Shown piece after piece: positions 27,401-37,998 of a DNA stretch of 64,000 nt. Position numbers and translations under genes: made by a program. This DNA is from Pseudomonadota bacterium (GTDB lineage: Bacteria > Pseudomonadota > Gammaproteobacteria > Burkholderiales > Rhodocyclaceae). The stretch spans positions 1-64,000 of the forward strand of contig JAFEDK010000008.1 of assembly GCA_018241665.1 (NCBI GenBank), written 5' to 3'. The notes beneath the pieces were generated by a model. It did not search any database, was not told where the DNA came from, and saw only the letters and a list, made by a program, of their open reading frames with translations. Positions within the stretch are counted from its first letter, which is position 1. Every line of letters starts with the position of its first letter.

Positions 27401-29947
27401 TCAGGAGCCGGGCTCCTGCAAAGGAAGATGGAAGGTGAAGGTCGAACCTTCGCCGACCCTCGACGCCACGGTCAAGCCCCCGCCCAGAAGATGGGCCAGT
27501 TCCCGCGCGAGCGCCAGGCCGAGGCCCGAGCCGCCATGATCGCGGGTGACGAAATGGTCCAGTTGCCGGAATTTCTCGAAGACGAGCTCCAGCGCTTCGG
27601 GCGGAATGCCACGACCGGTATCGAAGACAGCGAAGGCCAGTCGGGAACCGTCCCGGCTGACCTGCAGGCCGATTTTGCCATTTTCGGTGAATTTAACCGC
27701 GTTGTTCAACAGATTGTTCAGGATCTGTCGAACCCGCAGCGCATCCGTGTGGACAGTTTCCGGCAGATCCGGGGCGAGCGCCAGCTCGACCTCCAGGCCC
27801 TTCGCCCGGGCATGGGCCCGGTGCGCCGCCACCAGTTCGCTGGCAAGCCGCGCCACGTCCACGTGCGACGGCTTGAGCTCGATCCCGCCAGCCTCGATCT
27901 TGGCCAGATCGAGGATGTCATTGACGATGTTGAGCAGGTGCTCGCCGGAACTATGGATCGTCGCGGCGAACTCCCGCTGGTCGGGCTCGGTCAGCTCCAG
28001 GCGCAGCAACTCGGAATAGCCGAGGATGCCGTTCAGCGGCGTGCGCAGCTCATGGGACATGCTGGCGAGGAACTCCGATTTCAGCCGGTAAGCATCTTCA
28101 GCCTTGCTGCGGGCCTCCTCCGAACGCTGGAAGGACTCCTGCACGGTGTCGGCCATCCGGTTGAAGGAACTCGCCAGCTGCCCCATCTCATCGCTGGCAC
28201 GCACTTCCAGCCGGTGGGACATGTCCCCTTTCTCGAAGCGGCCGAGCCCCTGGATCATGTCGGTGATGCGTCGGGTGATGAACTGGGCCATCCAGATTGC
28301 GACAACGATCACCACCCCCACCATCATCAGGGTCGACAGGCCCAGGGCCGTAGCCGTCTCGGCCAGGTTGCGCCCGATGGATTCGAGCAAGCCCTGGCGG
28401 CGGGCCTGGAAGTCCCGGTCCCGCTCGTCGATGGTCGCGCCGATGCGCTTGGCCGACTCGGTCGCTGCCCGATGGAAGTCATCCACGTTGGCGCCGATGG
28501 TGACGAAGCCGAAGCCCTGCGGCGTGCGGCCGTACTGGCCGGTGTAATAGGGAATCGCGGCCGCCGTGGTGAGCTTCCACAAGCCCGAGAAAAAGATCTC
28601 GAAAGAGCCTGAACCGCCCTTCTCCGTGAGCTGGTTCCAACCCGTGCACTGGGGCGAGAAGTTCAGGTAGCGGCAGTCCAGCGCCACCGTGCCGACCTTG
28701 ACCTGGGCTGCCGCCGGCTTCTTCTTCAGGGACTGCCCGTCGAAGGGCTTCACCTCGGCGAGGAAATCCCGGGCCGGCTTGCCGGAGGCCTGCCAGGCCT
28801 CGTACAGGGACTGATCCAGCCAGGACACCACCGGCTCGCCAGTGGCGGGATCGTAGCCGGGGATGAAGTAGTCCCGCGGATGGGAGATCGCCCGGCTCTT
28901 GTGGTCCCACATGAAGGCGTAGTTGCCGACGATGGCATCGCTGATCTGGGTGTAGCGGCGATCAGTCGGACTGAGACGATCGGTAAACTGGCGGATGTGG
29001 TCGTGATCGAGCGCCAGCGTCACGTAGCCCGTCACCTTGCCCCCCTGCACCACCGGCATGGCCCAGCGCACGATGGCACGGAAGTGCTTGCCAACCGGAT
29101 TTTCCGTCCCTGCGTAGGCGGACTCCTCCGGCTTGAAATCGACACCGGCCTTGCGCGCGCTTTCCGGCAGGTAGGCGCCGATCACCCGGCTGCCCACGTA
29201 GGCGCCGATCACCTCGGAAACGTAGATCTCACCCGGCTTCAAGCGTTTGAGCTCTGGCCAGTAGCGCTCGGCCTTGAGGAACGTGCCCTCCGGCCGGCTC
29301 ACATCACGCAGGCCGGGTTGGGTCAGCGTCCCCGTCGTGACCTTGACGCGCTCCCGCCCCTGCGTGTCGATGAAGCTCATTTCCACGAACAGCGGACGTT
29401 GCTCGGCAAGGCCGAGGAACTCGGGCGGCCGCGCGCTGAAGGCCTTCGCGTTGTCGCCGAGGGCCTGGCGCGGATCGGCAGCCAGCCTGGCATCGGCCGT
29501 TTCGGGCTCGACGGGCTCCCAGCGCTTCTGATCCGCGGAAAGCTGCCAGCGACCGTGCCCGTAAAGGGTCCGGCTGCGGTGGGCCAGGAAGCGGCGGTAG
29601 GCCTCCGGGTCAGGCGCCAGCTCGGCGGCCTGGCGCACGTCGGAGTCCCGGTCGTAAAGAAAGGCCGCCACGGCCCGGGCCGTATCGGTGGTCAGCCGCT
29701 CCATGCCCTCCCGAGCCCGGTCGTCGAGGGCGCGGATGGCGTCCCCGGTCGCCGCGTCCCCCACCTGCTTGACGGTCGCCAGCATGACTTCTGCCATGGA
29801 TTCCGCCTGGCCGCTGACACTCTGGCCCAGCCGTTGCGCCATGCTCCATGCCAGCAGCGCCAGCAACACCAGGGGAACCACCTTGATGACCACGAAGATC
29901 GCGATCAACTTGGCGCGGATCCCCTTCATCCACGTCCCGAACGCCAT
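27401..29947 (-). CDS. Membrane sensor histidine kinase (Cache-like sensor, HAMP, HisKA, HATPase)
   Basis: An 848-residue kinase. A membrane segment at about 12-35 and another near 530-558 bracket a large periplasmic sensor of about 490 residues. A HAMP linker (about 560-610) leads to the HisKA domain with phosphoacceptor His632 (S-H-E-L-R-T-P-L-N) and an ATPase domain with N box N-N-L-L-N-N-A-V-K-F-T-E-N-G, G1 D-T-G-R-G-I and G2 G-G-S-G-L-G-L-A-L-A. ATG 29947 follows GGGGAGAGG closely; a GTG four codons earlier is possible. It should phosphorylate the adjacent receiver at 27007. The ligand is unknown. Confidence 0.92.
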   Translation of the reverse strand: MAFGTWMKGIRAKLIAIFVVIKVVPLVLLALLAWSMAQRLGQSVSGQAESMAEVMLATVKQVGDAATGDAIRALDDRAREGMERLTTDTARAVAAFLYDRDSDVRQAAELAPDPEAYRRFLAHRSRTLYGHGRWQLSADQKRWEPVEPETADARLAADPRQALGDNAKAFSARPPEFLGLAEQRPLFVEMSFIDTQGRERVKVTTGTLTQPGLRDVSRPEGTFLKAERYWPELKRLKPGEIYVSEVIGAYVGSRVIGAYLPESARKAGVDFKPEESAYAGTENPVGKHFRAIVRWAMPVVQGGKVTGYVTLALDHDHIRQFTDRLSPTDRRYTQISDAIVGNYAFMWDHKSRAISHPRDYFIPGYDPATGEPVVSWLDQSLYEAWQASGKPARDFLAEVKPFDGQSLKKKPAAAQVKVGTVALDCRYLNFSPQCTGWNQLTEKGGSGSFEIFFSGLWKLTTAAAIPYYTGQYGRTPQGFGFVTIGANVDDFHRAATESAKRIGATIDERDRDFQARRQGLLESIGRNLAETATALGLSTLMMVGVVIVVAIWMAQFITRRITDMIQGLGRFEKGDMSHRLEVRASDEMGQLASSFNRMADTVQESFQRSEEARSKAEDAYRLKSEFLASMSHELRTPLNGILGYSELLRLELTEPDQREFAATIHSSGEHLLNIVNDILDLAKIEAGGIELKPSHVDVARLASELVAAHRAHARAKGLEVELALAPDLPETVHTDALRVRQILNNLLNNAVKFTENGKIGLQVSRDGSRLAFAVFDTGRGIPPEALELVFEKFRQLDHFVTRDHGGSGLGLALARELAHLLGGGLTVASRVGEGSTFTFHLPLQEPGS

Positions 29948-30140
29948 GCCTCTCCCCACTGCCGACGTGCCCCCGAAGGACCGCCGACCACCCCGTTATC
30001 AATCGGACTTTCCTGGTATCCCGGACTTATCGGCCCTGAGCCGGAAATCTCAAGCGCAGAAACGGAATGCCACACACCTTGCCGCCAGGACGGAATCCCG
30101 CCGAGAATACCGGCCCTGCCCACGACCATCAGGCCTGCCA

Positions 30141-30524
30141 ATGCCCTCCTGCCCCTGCGGCTCTCCGGCCGATTACGCCGCGTGCTGTGGCCGATACATC
30201 GACGGCGGCGTCGCCGCACCGGGCGCCGAAGCCCTGATGCGCTCCCGCTACACCGCCTTCACCCTCGGCAACGAAACCTACCTGCGCGCCACCTGGCATC
30301 CGGACTTCCTGCCCTCAGACCTGCACCTGGCCGAGGACCCGCCCACCCAATGGCTGGGACTGGAGGTCAAGCGTCACGCCCAACAGGATGCGGAGCACGC
30401 CATCGTCGAATTCGTAGCGCGCTACAAGATCGGCGGACGGGCCCACCGCCTGCATGAAACCAGCCGCTTCGTACGCATCGACGGGCGCTGGCTGTATACA
30501 GACGGGGACATCCATCCACGCTGA
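30141..30524 (+). CDS. YchJ family protein (SEC-C motif plus NTF2-like domain)
   Basis: A 127-residue protein of the YchJ/UPF0225 family. It begins with a zinc-binding SEC-C motif C-P-C-G-S-x8-C-C-G and continues with the NTF2-like body (A-E-A-L-M-R-S-R-Y-T-A-F near residue 30). The molecular role of YchJ is not established. It is divergent from the histidine kinase gene. The ATG chosen is the one directly before the SEC-C motif. Confidence 0.9.
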   Translation: MPSCPCGSPADYAACCGRYIDGGVAAPGAEALMRSRYTAFTLGNETYLRATWHPDFLPSDLHLAEDPPTQWLGLEVKRHAQQDAEHAIVEFVARYKIGGRAHRLHETSRFVRIDGRWLYTDGDIHPR

Positions 30525-30657
30525 AGTCAGCGGGAGGGATGCCCTCCTCCCCACGCGCCGCCCTCCCCGATTCATATCGAGTCAGCGCGTGGAACGTGGT
30601 CACCATAAGGCCAGACGACACTCCGGGTCAGCCGCCCCAATTCGGCGGACACAAAGC

Positions 30658-30686
30658 ACAAAGGGGCGATTCACTCGCCCCTTTGT
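30658..30686. terminator. Bidirectional terminator hairpin
   Basis: A 12-base perfect stem ACAAAGGGGCGA/TCGCCCCTTTGT with a five-base loop between the convergent YchJ and S4-domain genes. Both flanks carry T/A-containing tails within the stem end, fitting termination in both directions. Confidence 0.75.
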
Positions 30687-30707
30687 CAGACCGGAAAACC
30701 GCGGCGC

Positions 30708-30941
30708 CTAGGCTGTCGCTACGACATCAGCGGCAACCAGCTCGATGGTTTCGCCGGCAAAATCCACGCGCTGGCCTGGTCGCAGCTTGGCCCTCTTGCG
30801 GTTCTCGATATCTCCGTCCACGAACACGTCGCCGTCCGCCACCCTCTGCTTGGCCTCGCCGCCGGAACCGCACAGGCCCACGGCCTTCAGGAGCTGGTCG
30901 AGCTGGATGAATTCGCCTTCGACGGAGAAACGAATGGTCAT
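30708..30941 (-). CDS. S4-domain RNA-binding protein (YaaA/RqcP-type small protein)
   Basis: A 77-residue protein that is little more than an S4 domain: F-I-Q-L-D-Q-L-L-K-A-V-G-L-C-G-S-G-G-E-A at the start, then V-x-V-D-G-x2-E-N-R-K-R-A-K-L. S4 domains bind structured RNA, often rRNA or tRNA. ATG 30941 is used because AAGGGG lies 9 bases before it. Small S4 proteins of this type are widespread; the specific target is not known. Confidence 0.85.
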   Translation of the reverse strand: MTIRFSVEGEFIQLDQLLKAVGLCGSGGEAKQRVADGDVFVDGDIENRKRAKLRPGQRVDFAGETIELVAADVVATA

Positions 30942-31037
30942 GGTGACACCCCTTGCGTGTGTTAAGGAAATATTGCTGTCGGCAGGGATTGTGTCAGAGC
31001 CCGATCGCGCCGCCAAGCGGCTTGAACGGGCTCGAGT

Positions 31038-31370
31038 TCACTCGCCGAGAGGCGCCATTCCATGGCGCCGCCGGGCCCGCGCACAGCCTTCCTCTCCGAT
31101 GTTCAGCGCCGCGTAGGGCGAGAAGTCCCGGCATGGGCCAGGGCGCTTTTCGTAAATCGTGCACTTCACCTCGCGCCCCACCTCGCCAGCCAGCGCGATG
31201 CAGCGCGGCTCCGCTTCATCAGTACCGCGCATGCGCACCAGCGTCGCGGTGAGCGGCACCGTCAGCGCTACCGGCACACAGCCGCCGGGCGTGGTTTCCA
31301 GATCGGCGATATGGAAATCCACCCGGAAGCTGGCGCAGCAGGCACCACAGCTCAGGCAGGGGTCAGCCAC
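31038..31370 (-). CDS. YkgJ family cysteine-cluster protein
   Basis: A 110-residue protein starting at GTG 31370. The N terminus has C5-x2-C8-x2-C11-C12 and further cysteines in C-I-A, K-C-T-I-Y-x4-P-x2-C-R-x-F and E-G-C, the YkgJ zinc/iron-chelate pattern (family CxxCxxCC). The biochemical role is unknown. It starts three bases after the YecA-like gene stops, so both are probably read together with the TrmB-like gene. Confidence 0.88.
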   Translation of the reverse strand: MADPCLSCGACCASFRVDFHIADLETTPGGCVPVALTVPLTATLVRMRGTDEAEPRCIALAGEVGREVKCTIYEKRPGPCRDFSPYAALNIGEEGCARARRRHGMAPLGE

Positions 31371-31373
31371 GGT

Positions 31374-32083
<710 letters not shown>

Positions 32084-32087
<4 letters not shown>

Positions 32088-32779
32088 TGCGGGGTTTCCT
32101 CCACGGTCGGTTGGCGATCGAGCTCCACCACACACCGGTAAAGGGTCTGGCCGGAATCCCGGTACTTGCGTTCGAATGGGGTCAGCGGCGACGGCGCCTC
32201 GAAGGACTCCCACGGCAGCTGGCGGCCGATCAACAGCCCCAGCGCAATGGCGAATTCTTCCACATAAATGTTCCAGTTACTGCGGCACTCCAGCCGGCCG
32301 CCAAGGCGCGGCACAAAGGGGAAAACCGGGTGCGCATGCCAGCGCCGCGCCAGGTGGCCGATCTTCGGCCACGGGTTCGGGTAGAGGATGTAATGGCGCG
32401 CCAGGCGGATGCCGGCATCCGCCATCAGGCGCCAGTAGTCCACCAGGTCGGCGCGCACGAAGATCATGTTCTTCGGCAGCAGCGCGTCCGGGTAGGGCTT
32501 CTTGCGGCTCAGGCGATCTTCCGACTGGTCCACGCCGATCACCCAGTGGTCGGGAAAGGCCCGCGCCAGCTGGATGGTGCTGTGGCCCACGCCGCAGCCG
32601 GAATCGAGGATCAGCGGTGCCTTGCCGTCCCAGCCGGCCAGGCTGGCCTCGAAGGCCGCCTTGTTGTGGTCGAGGACGGGTTTGCGGAACTCGCAGCTGG
32701 CGTGCTTGGCCACCCGCTCGACGAGATGTTCATGGACGCCCTGCTGGGCGCTCTCGGGAATCTTTGAATTGGCGTACAT
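32084..32779 (-). CDS. TrmB-like SAM-dependent methyltransferase (tRNA m7G46-type family)
   Basis: A 231-residue methyltransferase with SAM motif L-D-S-G-C-G-V-G-H-S (about 58-67) and V-D-Q-S-E-D-R-L. The motif Y-P-N-P-W-P-K replaces the F-x-D-P-W-P-K of TrmB, but the basic K-K-R-H-H-K-R-R stretch that follows in canonical TrmB is missing (I-G-H-L-A-R-R-W-H-A-H-P instead). It is thus a divergent paralogue, and a canonical TrmB may exist elsewhere. It overlaps the next gene by four bases and follows dusC by nine, forming a small tRNA-modification-linked run. Confidence 0.8.
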
Positions 32780-32788
32780 CGGTTTGGG

Positions 32789-33763
32789 TCAGGCGGCGGC
32801 CTGCAGCAGCGGCACGCCATGGCGGCGCAGGACGTGGTCGATGGCCCGGCACTCGGGCTGGGCGCGCAGGTCCTGATAAAGAAGTTCGGCGGCCGGGAAA
32901 TTGCGCCGCAGCATGTTGATCCATTGTTTCAGGCGGCCCGGCGCGTGGCGCGCCTCGACCTTCAACTGCACGCGCTCCCAGAAATCGCCGATGAGGAGCA
33001 GCAGCTCGCTCCACTCCGCGTCCCGGTCGGCCGGCACTTCGGCACCGGCGGCGATGCGCCGCGCCAGGAAGGGATCGGACACCGCGCCGCGGCCGAGCAT
33101 CACGTCGTCCGCGCCACTCACCGAGCGGCAACGCCGCCAGTCGTCCTCGCTCCACACCTCGCCGTTGGCCACCACCGGCAGCTCGACTACGTCGCGGATG
33201 CGGGCGATCCACTCCCAGTGGGCCGGCGGACGGTAGCCGTCACGCTTGGTACGGGCATGCACCACCAGGCCTTCGGCGCCGCCGGCCTCCAGCGCCCGCG
33301 CGCAATCCAGCGCGAGGGAGGTGTCCTCCACCCCGAGTCGCATCTTGGCGGTGAAGGGGATGTGCCGCGGCACCGCGCGGCGCACCGCGCCGGCGATGCG
33401 GTACAGGCATTCGGGATCGGCCAGCAGCATGGCGCCGCCACCGTGGGAATTGACGGTCTTGGCCGGGCAGCCGAAGTTGAGGTCGACGCCCGGCGGCGAC
33501 AGCTCGCACAGGCGGGCGGCGTTCTCGGCCAGCGCGGCCGGATCGCTGCCGAGCAGCTGGACCACCACCGGCGTACCGCCGGACGTGCGCCCACCGTTGT
33601 CGATTTCGGGGCTGATGCGGCGATAGGTGCGATGGGGCAGCAGGCTGCCGGAGACGCGGACGAACTCCGTCACCGCGCCGTCGTAGCCGCCCACCTTGGT
33701 CAGCACGTCGCGCAGCAGGTAATCGGCCAGCCCCTCCATGGGCGCAAGCAACAGTCTTCCCAT
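32789..33763 (-). CDS. dusC: tRNA-dihydrouridine(16) synthase DusC
   Basis: A 324-residue Dus flavoenzyme. L-L-A-P-M-E-G-L opens the FMN barrel, the active-site cysteine is in N-F-G-C-P-A-K-T-V-N (about residue 98), and H-A-R-T-K-x2-G-Y and V-V-A-N-G-E-V bind FMN. The E-F-V-R-V and S-x2-L-P features and overall length fit DusC, which reduces U16 in tRNA, rather than DusA or DusB. It is the first gene of the run down to YkgJ. Confidence 0.9.
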   Translation of the reverse strand: MGRLLLAPMEGLADYLLRDVLTKVGGYDGAVTEFVRVSGSLLPHRTYRRISPEIDNGGRTSGGTPVVVQLLGSDPAALAENAARLCELSPPGVDLNFGCPAKTVNSHGGGAMLLADPECLYRIAGAVRRAVPRHIPFTAKMRLGVEDTSLALDCARALEAGGAEGLVVHARTKRDGYRPPAHWEWIARIRDVVELPVVANGEVWSEDDWRRCRSVSGADDVMLGRGAVSDPFLARRIAAGAEVPADRDAEWSELLLLIGDFWERVQLKVEARHAPGRLKQWINMLRRNFPAAELLYQDLRAQPECRAIDHVLRRHGVPLLQAAA

Positions 33764-33869
33764 CTAATCCACACACACCGCTCACGGTCGAAGGGCGCGA
33801 TTCTACGGCGAATCGGCGAGCCGATCCCAGGTTTTTCAAGCCCTTGCCGGAGAAAAGGCAGCCGTCCGG

Positions 33870-34604
33870 TCAGTGTCCGGCGCCCTGCTCCGCCGCCGCT
33901 GCGGTGATCTGCCCCTGCGCAAGATTCTGCTGCCGCGCCGCGTGCAGGTTGTGCAGCGTGATCTTGCGCACCTCGGCCTTGCTGGCCTCGATGTGGGAGC
34001 GCAGCAGGATGCTCGCCTGCGCCGCCTTGCGCTGGATCAGCAGGCGCAGCAACTGCGCATGCTCGTCGTAGGTTGCCTGGATGCGCGCCGGATTGGTGAA
34101 GTCCAGGCGGCGCACGATACGGATCTTCTCGGTGACGTCCTGGTGCACGGCGGCCATCTCCCGGTTGCCGGTGGCCAGCACCAGGCCCTGGTGGAAGGCT
34201 TCGTCCAGCGCCGCGACGCGGTTGCCGTCGGTCAGTCGCTCCTCCGGGTCCACCAGCCACACCTCGGTCAGCGCACTCAGGTCCACGGTCTGCGGCGCTT
34301 CGCAGATGCGGCTCACCGCAGCGTCCTCAAGCACGACGCGCAGGTCGTAGAGCTGGTCCAGGCGCTCGAAGTCGATGCTGCGCACCGACCAGCCGCTGCG
34401 GAAATACACCTGCAGAAAGCCTTCCCGCTCCAGGCGGTACAGCGCGCCACGCACCGGCGTGCGCGATACACCGTAGCGCTCGGCCACCTCGGTCTCGGTG
34501 AAGCGATCCCCCGGCAGCAGCTGGAAGGAGAAGATCTCGTCCTTCAACTGCTGGTAGATCCGGTTGGCGAGGGCGTTTTCCCTGGGTCGGCTGGCATTGC
34601 CCAT
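33870..34604 (-). CDS. GntR/FCD-family regulator of the ureide operon
   Basis: A 244-residue regulator with an N-terminal winged HTH (about 15-75; T-E-T-E-V-A-E-R-Y-G-V-S-R-T-P-V-R-G-A-L) and an all-helical FCD ligand domain with metal-site-type residues (D-E-A-F-H near 133 and H-x3 further on). It is the last gene of the operon that begins with the allophanate hydrolase and starts six bases after the AtzH-like gene, so it is autoregulated. The inverted repeat at 42966-42993 is the best candidate operator. The inducer is likely a ureide of this pathway. Confidence 0.88.
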   Translation of the reverse strand: MGNASRPRENALANRIYQQLKDEIFSFQLLPGDRFTETEVAERYGVSRTPVRGALYRLEREGFLQVYFRSGWSVRSIDFERLDQLYDLRVVLEDAAVSRICEAPQTVDLSALTEVWLVDPEERLTDGNRVAALDEAFHQGLVLATGNREMAAVHQDVTEKIRIVRRLDFTNPARIQATYDEHAQLLRLLIQRKAAQASILLRSHIEASKAEVRKITLHNLHAARQQNLAQGQITAAAAEQGAGH

Positions 34605-34609
34605 TTGGC

Positions 34610-34993
34610 TCAGATCAGCATGCTCACGTGGGCCGAGACAACCCGCCAGCCTTCCGGGAAGCGCACCCAGGTCTGGCTCTGGCGGCCGACCGGATCGCCG
34701 TCCCGCAGGAATTCCACGTCGGCGGTGGCGAAGTGCTCGTCGAAGGTGGTGATCACCAGGTTGCGCAGTTGTCGGGGCATGTTGGCGGGGGGAACAAAGT
34801 GCTCCCGGTACTTGCGGATGGCATCGGCGCCGTAGTGGATCTCGGCGATGCCGAAGCGCACCGTGAGCGGATTGTCCCAGAAAAGCGCGTTGAGCACCGC
34901 CACGTCATTGGCGATCAGTGCGGCTTCGTAGCGCTCGAACACGGCGCCCAGTTCGGCGACCACATGGGGAAGATTGATGGCGGGTACGCTCAT
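34610..34993 (-). CDS. AtzH/HpxZ-like protein (DUF3225, NTF2 fold)
   Basis: A 127-residue NTF2-like protein ([24 protein letters not shown] region, residues about 24-47) of the family containing HpxZ of oxalurate catabolism and AtzH of cyanuric-acid catabolism. As I recall, AtzH acts on 1,3-dicarboxyurea to give allophanate. That fits an operon that makes carboxylated biuret-type intermediates. The ATG overlaps the stop of the hydrolase gene as ATGA. Whether this protein is catalytic is not shown by the sequence alone. Confidence 0.82.
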   Translation of the reverse strand: MSVPAINLPHVVAELGAVFERYEAALIANDVAVLNALFWDNPLTVRFGIAEIHYGADAIRKYREHFVPPANMPRQLRNLVITTFDEHFATADVEFLRDGDPVGRQSQTWVRFPEGWRVVSAHVSMLI

Positions 34994-35670
34994 GGATTCG
35001 CTTTCACCGCTTCGAGGGCGGCCGTCAGCGCGGCCAGCGGCGCGCTCCAGCCGACGATGCCGCCCTGGGCGACGATCATCTCGATGGCGGCGGCCTTGAA
35101 GGCCGGGAAGTAGCTCTCGGTGGCGTCCTCGACCAGCAGGCAGTCATAACCCCGGTCGTTGGCCTCGCGCATCGTCGTCTGCACGCAGACCTCGGTGGTC
35201 ACGCCGGCGAACAGCAAGTGGGTGACTCCCTTCAGGCGCAGGATTTCCCCCAGCGCGGTGGCGTAGAAGGCGCCCTTCCCCGGCTTGTCGATGACGATCT
35301 CGCCAGGCAGCGGTGCCACGGCAGGAAGGATGTCGTTGCCCGGTTCGCCGGCCACCAGGATGCGCCCCATCGGCCCTGGGTCGCCGATGCGCAGCGCCGC
35401 GTCGCCGCGATTGAGCTTGGCCGGCGGACAGTCGGAAAGATCCGGTCGATGGGCCTCGCGGGTGTGGATCACGGCGATGCCGTGGCGGCGGCAGCTGTCG
35501 AGCAACGCGGCCACTGTCGGAACGATCGCGGCCAGCCGCGACACGTCGTTGCCCAGGCTTTCGCCGAAGCCGCCCGGCTCGATGAAGTCGCGCTGCATGT
35601 CGATGACGATCAGCGCCGTGCTCGCCGGCGCAAAGCTGAAAGCGCAGGGGCGTGCGTCGATATGGATCAT
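34990..35670 (-). CDS. Isochorismatase-like cysteine hydrolase, candidate triuret hydrolase
   Basis: A 226-residue cysteine hydrolase with triad Asp24 (I-V-I-D-M-Q-R-D-F), Lys129 (I-D-K-P-G-K-G) and Cys162 (T-T-E-V-C-V-Q-T-T). ATG 35670 has GAGGAG nine bases upstream; an in-frame ATG at 35679 directly abuts that element and is less likely. It is a diverged paralogue of the BiuH-like protein at 37284 in the same operon. The triuret pathway described in Herbaspirillum uses two such hydrolases (TrtA then BiuH) before allophanate hydrolase, so this one may be TrtA. Ureidoacrylate or N-carbamoyl amide hydrolysis is the alternative. Confidence 0.82.
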   Translation of the reverse strand: MIHIDARPCAFSFAPASTALIVIDMQRDFIEPGGFGESLGNDVSRLAAIVPTVAALLDSCRRHGIAVIHTREAHRPDLSDCPPAKLNRGDAALRIGDPGPMGRILVAGEPGNDILPAVAPLPGEIVIDKPGKGAFYATALGEILRLKGVTHLLFAGVTTEVCVQTTMREANDRGYDCLLVEDATESYFPAFKAAAIEMIVAQGGIVGWSAPLAALTAALEAVKANP

Positions 35671-35683
35671 GGCGCTCATCTCC

Positions 35684-37279
35684 TCAATGGCCCGCCCCGT
35701 GCCCGGCACCGCCCGCCATGTGGCGGCCGATCTCCGCCACATCCACGTAACCGGCCAGCGCCTGGTGGGCGATGCTCCCTTCCGACATCACCAGGATGCG
35801 GTCGGACAGTTCCAGCAGCTCGTCCAGGTCTTCGCTGACCAGCAGGATCGCCGCACCGTCGTTGCGGGCCTGGTCGAGCCGGCGGTGGATCGCCTCGGTG
35901 GCGGCGAAGTCCAGCCCGAAAACCGGGTTGGCGACGATCAACAGGCGTACCGCGCCGGACAGCTCGCGGGCTAGCACGGCCCGCTGGACGTTGCCGCCGG
36001 ACAGGTTCTCGATGGCCGCCGACGGGTCCGGCGGACGCACGCCGAAGGCCTCGATCCATTCCTTCGCCCGGCGTGTCAGCGCGCCGCGGCGCAGGAAGCG
36101 CAGACTGAGCCAGCCGCCGGAGAACGGCGCGATGTCGAAATCCCGCAGCCCCATGTTCTCTGCCACGCTCATGTTGGGAACGCAGGCATTGCGCAGAGGC
36201 TCCTCGGGCAGGCTGAAGACGCCGTGGCGGCGCAGCTCGGCCCGCGTCGCGCCATAGGCCTCGCCATCCACCCGCAGCGCCCCGCCACTCGCGCTGCGCT
36301 GGCCAAGCAGCACCTCAACGAGTTCCTTCTGCCCGTTGCCGGCCACCCCGGCGATGCCGACGATCTCGCCAGCGCGCGCCACCAGGTCAAGTTCGCGTAC
36401 CGCCGGCATGCCGCGATCGTTGTCGGCGCACAGGCGGTCCACCGCCAGGCGGATTTCTCCCGTCTTGCGCTCCGGATCGGCGGCCCGCCGCCGCGGCGCA
36501 GTGGCAACGGAAACCGCGCTGCCGACCATCATCTCGGCCATGTCCTGGGTAGTCAGCTCGCCGACCTTGCCACTCCCCGCCAGCTTGCCGCGCCGCAGCA
36601 CCGTGACGCTGTCGCCGTAGGCGCTCACCTCACGGAACTTGTGGGTGATCATCATCACCGTCAGGCGGCCGTCCCGCGTCATGCCGTGGAGCAGGCCGAG
36701 CACCTCGTCGGCTTCGGCGGGGGTCAGCACCGAGGTCGGCTCGTCGAGGATCAGCAGGCGCTGGCCCAGGTAGAGCTGCTTGAGGATCTCCAGCTTCTGC
36801 TTCTCGCCGGCGGCCAGGTCGGCCACCCGGGCGTTCAGATCGAGGCGGAATGGCGTGCTGTCCAGGAAGGCCGCCAGCGCCGCCTTCTCCCGTCGCCAGT
36901 CGATACGCAGCGGCAGGTCGCCGCGGGCCAGCAGCAGGTTCTCGGCCACCGTCATGCCCGGCGCCAGCGTGAAGTGCTGGTAGACCATGCCGATGCGCAG
37001 GCGCTGGGCGTCGCGCGGGCTGCGGATGGCCTGCTCGCGCCCATCCACCAGGAAGCTCCCTTCCTCCGGCGGGTGGTAGCCGACCAGGCATTTCACCAGC
37101 GTGCTCTTGCCGGCGCCGTTCTCGCCGAGCAGGCAATGGAAGCTGCCGGACGCCACCTTCAGGGACACGTCGTCGAGGGCCGTCAGCGCGCCGAAGCGCT
37201 TGGTGACCCGGTAGGCCTCGACGGCCGCACCGCGGTCCTGCACGTCGGCCGCCAGCAGGGTGTGGGTGAGCGCATCCAT
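35684..37279 (-). CDS. BMP/nucleoside-type ABC transporter ATP-binding protein (two ABC domains)
   Basis: A 531-residue protein with two ABC domains. The first has Walker [10 protein letters not shown] and Walker B L-L-I-L-D-E-P-T (about 165-172). The second, from about residue 275, has a degenerate Walker A (G-V-A-G-N-G-Q-K-E) but the signature L-S-G-G-N-V-Q, as is normal for this family. GGAG sits seven bases before ATG 37279. It energises the permease pair at 37999 and 38927 for uptake of the operon's substrate, probably a ureide. Confidence 0.9.
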   Translation of the reverse strand: MDALTHTLLAADVQDRGAAVEAYRVTKRFGALTALDDVSLKVASGSFHCLLGENGAGKSTLVKCLVGYHPPEEGSFLVDGREQAIRSPRDAQRLRIGMVYQHFTLAPGMTVAENLLLARGDLPLRIDWRREKAALAAFLDSTPFRLDLNARVADLAAGEKQKLEILKQLYLGQRLLILDEPTSVLTPAEADEVLGLLHGMTRDGRLTVMMITHKFREVSAYGDSVTVLRRGKLAGSGKVGELTTQDMAEMMVGSAVSVATAPRRRAADPERKTGEIRLAVDRLCADNDRGMPAVRELDLVARAGEIVGIAGVAGNGQKELVEVLLGQRSASGGALRVDGEAYGATRAELRRHGVFSLPEEPLRNACVPNMSVAENMGLRDFDIAPFSGGWLSLRFLRRGALTRRAKEWIEAFGVRPPDPSAAIENLSGGNVQRAVLARELSGAVRLLIVANPVFGLDFAATEAIHRRLDQARNDGAAILLVSEDLDELLELSDRILVMSEGSIAHQALAGYVDVAEIGRHMAGGAGHGAGH

Positions 37280-37283
37280 GGCC

Positions 37284-37967
37284 CTACTCCAGCGCCGCCA
37301 GGAAAGTGCTGGAATCCGACACCGCGCCGAACACCCCGCCCTGCATCTTGATCATCTTGAGCGCGGCCAGGTGGTTTCCATGGTCGGTGGCGCCGCAGCA
37401 ATCCTCCAGCAGCAGGCACTCGAAGCCCATGTCGTTGGCGTCGCGCATGGTGGTGTGCACGCACACGTCGGTGGTGATGCCGGTCAGGATGATGTTGCGG
37501 ATGCCGCCGGTGCGCAGGACCAGCTCCAGGTCGGTGGCGTAGAACGAGCCCTTGCCCGGCTTGTCGATGACCACCTCGCCGGGCAGCGGCGCCAGTTCGG
37601 GGATGATCTCCCAGCCCGGCTCGCCACGTACCAGGATGCGCCCGCAGGGCCCGGCATCGCCGATGCCGGCGCCGATGCGCTGGGAGCGCCAGCGCTTGTT
37701 GGGCGGCAGGTCGGCCAGGTCCGGACGGTGCCCCTCGCGGGTGTGGATGATGAAGAAGCCCAGGCTGCGCAGACGCGCCAGCACCGCCTTGATCGGCCCG
37801 ATAGGCGCGCGGGTCAGGGACAGGTCGTAGCCCATCTTGTCCACGTAGCCGCCGACGCCGCAGAAATCGGTCTGCATGTCGATGATGATCAGCGCGGTGT
37901 TGTCCGGCGTCAGGTCGCCGTTCCAGGGCCAGGGGTAGGGATCGGCTTCGAGGTGGAAAGCGGTCAT
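37284..37967 (-). CDS. biuH: Biuret amidohydrolase (BiuH-type cysteine hydrolase)
   Basis: A 227-residue isochorismatase-fold hydrolase. Its triad Asp30, Lys136, Cys169 keeps exactly the spacing of the Asp36/Lys142/Cys175 triad I recall for Rhizobium BiuH, and stretches such as DPYPWPWNG near the start, [10 protein letters not shown] and [10 protein letters not shown] are very BiuH-like. BiuH turns biuret into allophanate and ammonia. CAGGAG precedes the ATG. The presence of an allophanate hydrolase in the same operon supports the assignment strongly. Confidence 0.87.
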   Translation of the reverse strand: MTAFHLEADPYPWPWNGDLTPDNTALIIIDMQTDFCGVGGYVDKMGYDLSLTRAPIGPIKAVLARLRSLGFFIIHTREGHRPDLADLPPNKRWRSQRIGAGIGDAGPCGRILVRGEPGWEIIPELAPLPGEVVIDKPGKGSFYATDLELVLRTGGIRNIILTGITTDVCVHTTMRDANDMGFECLLLEDCCGATDHGNHLAALKMIKMQGGVFGAVSDSSTFLAALE

Positions 37968-37998
37968 GCTTGAAGCTCCTGCCAGGGTTGTCGTGGAT

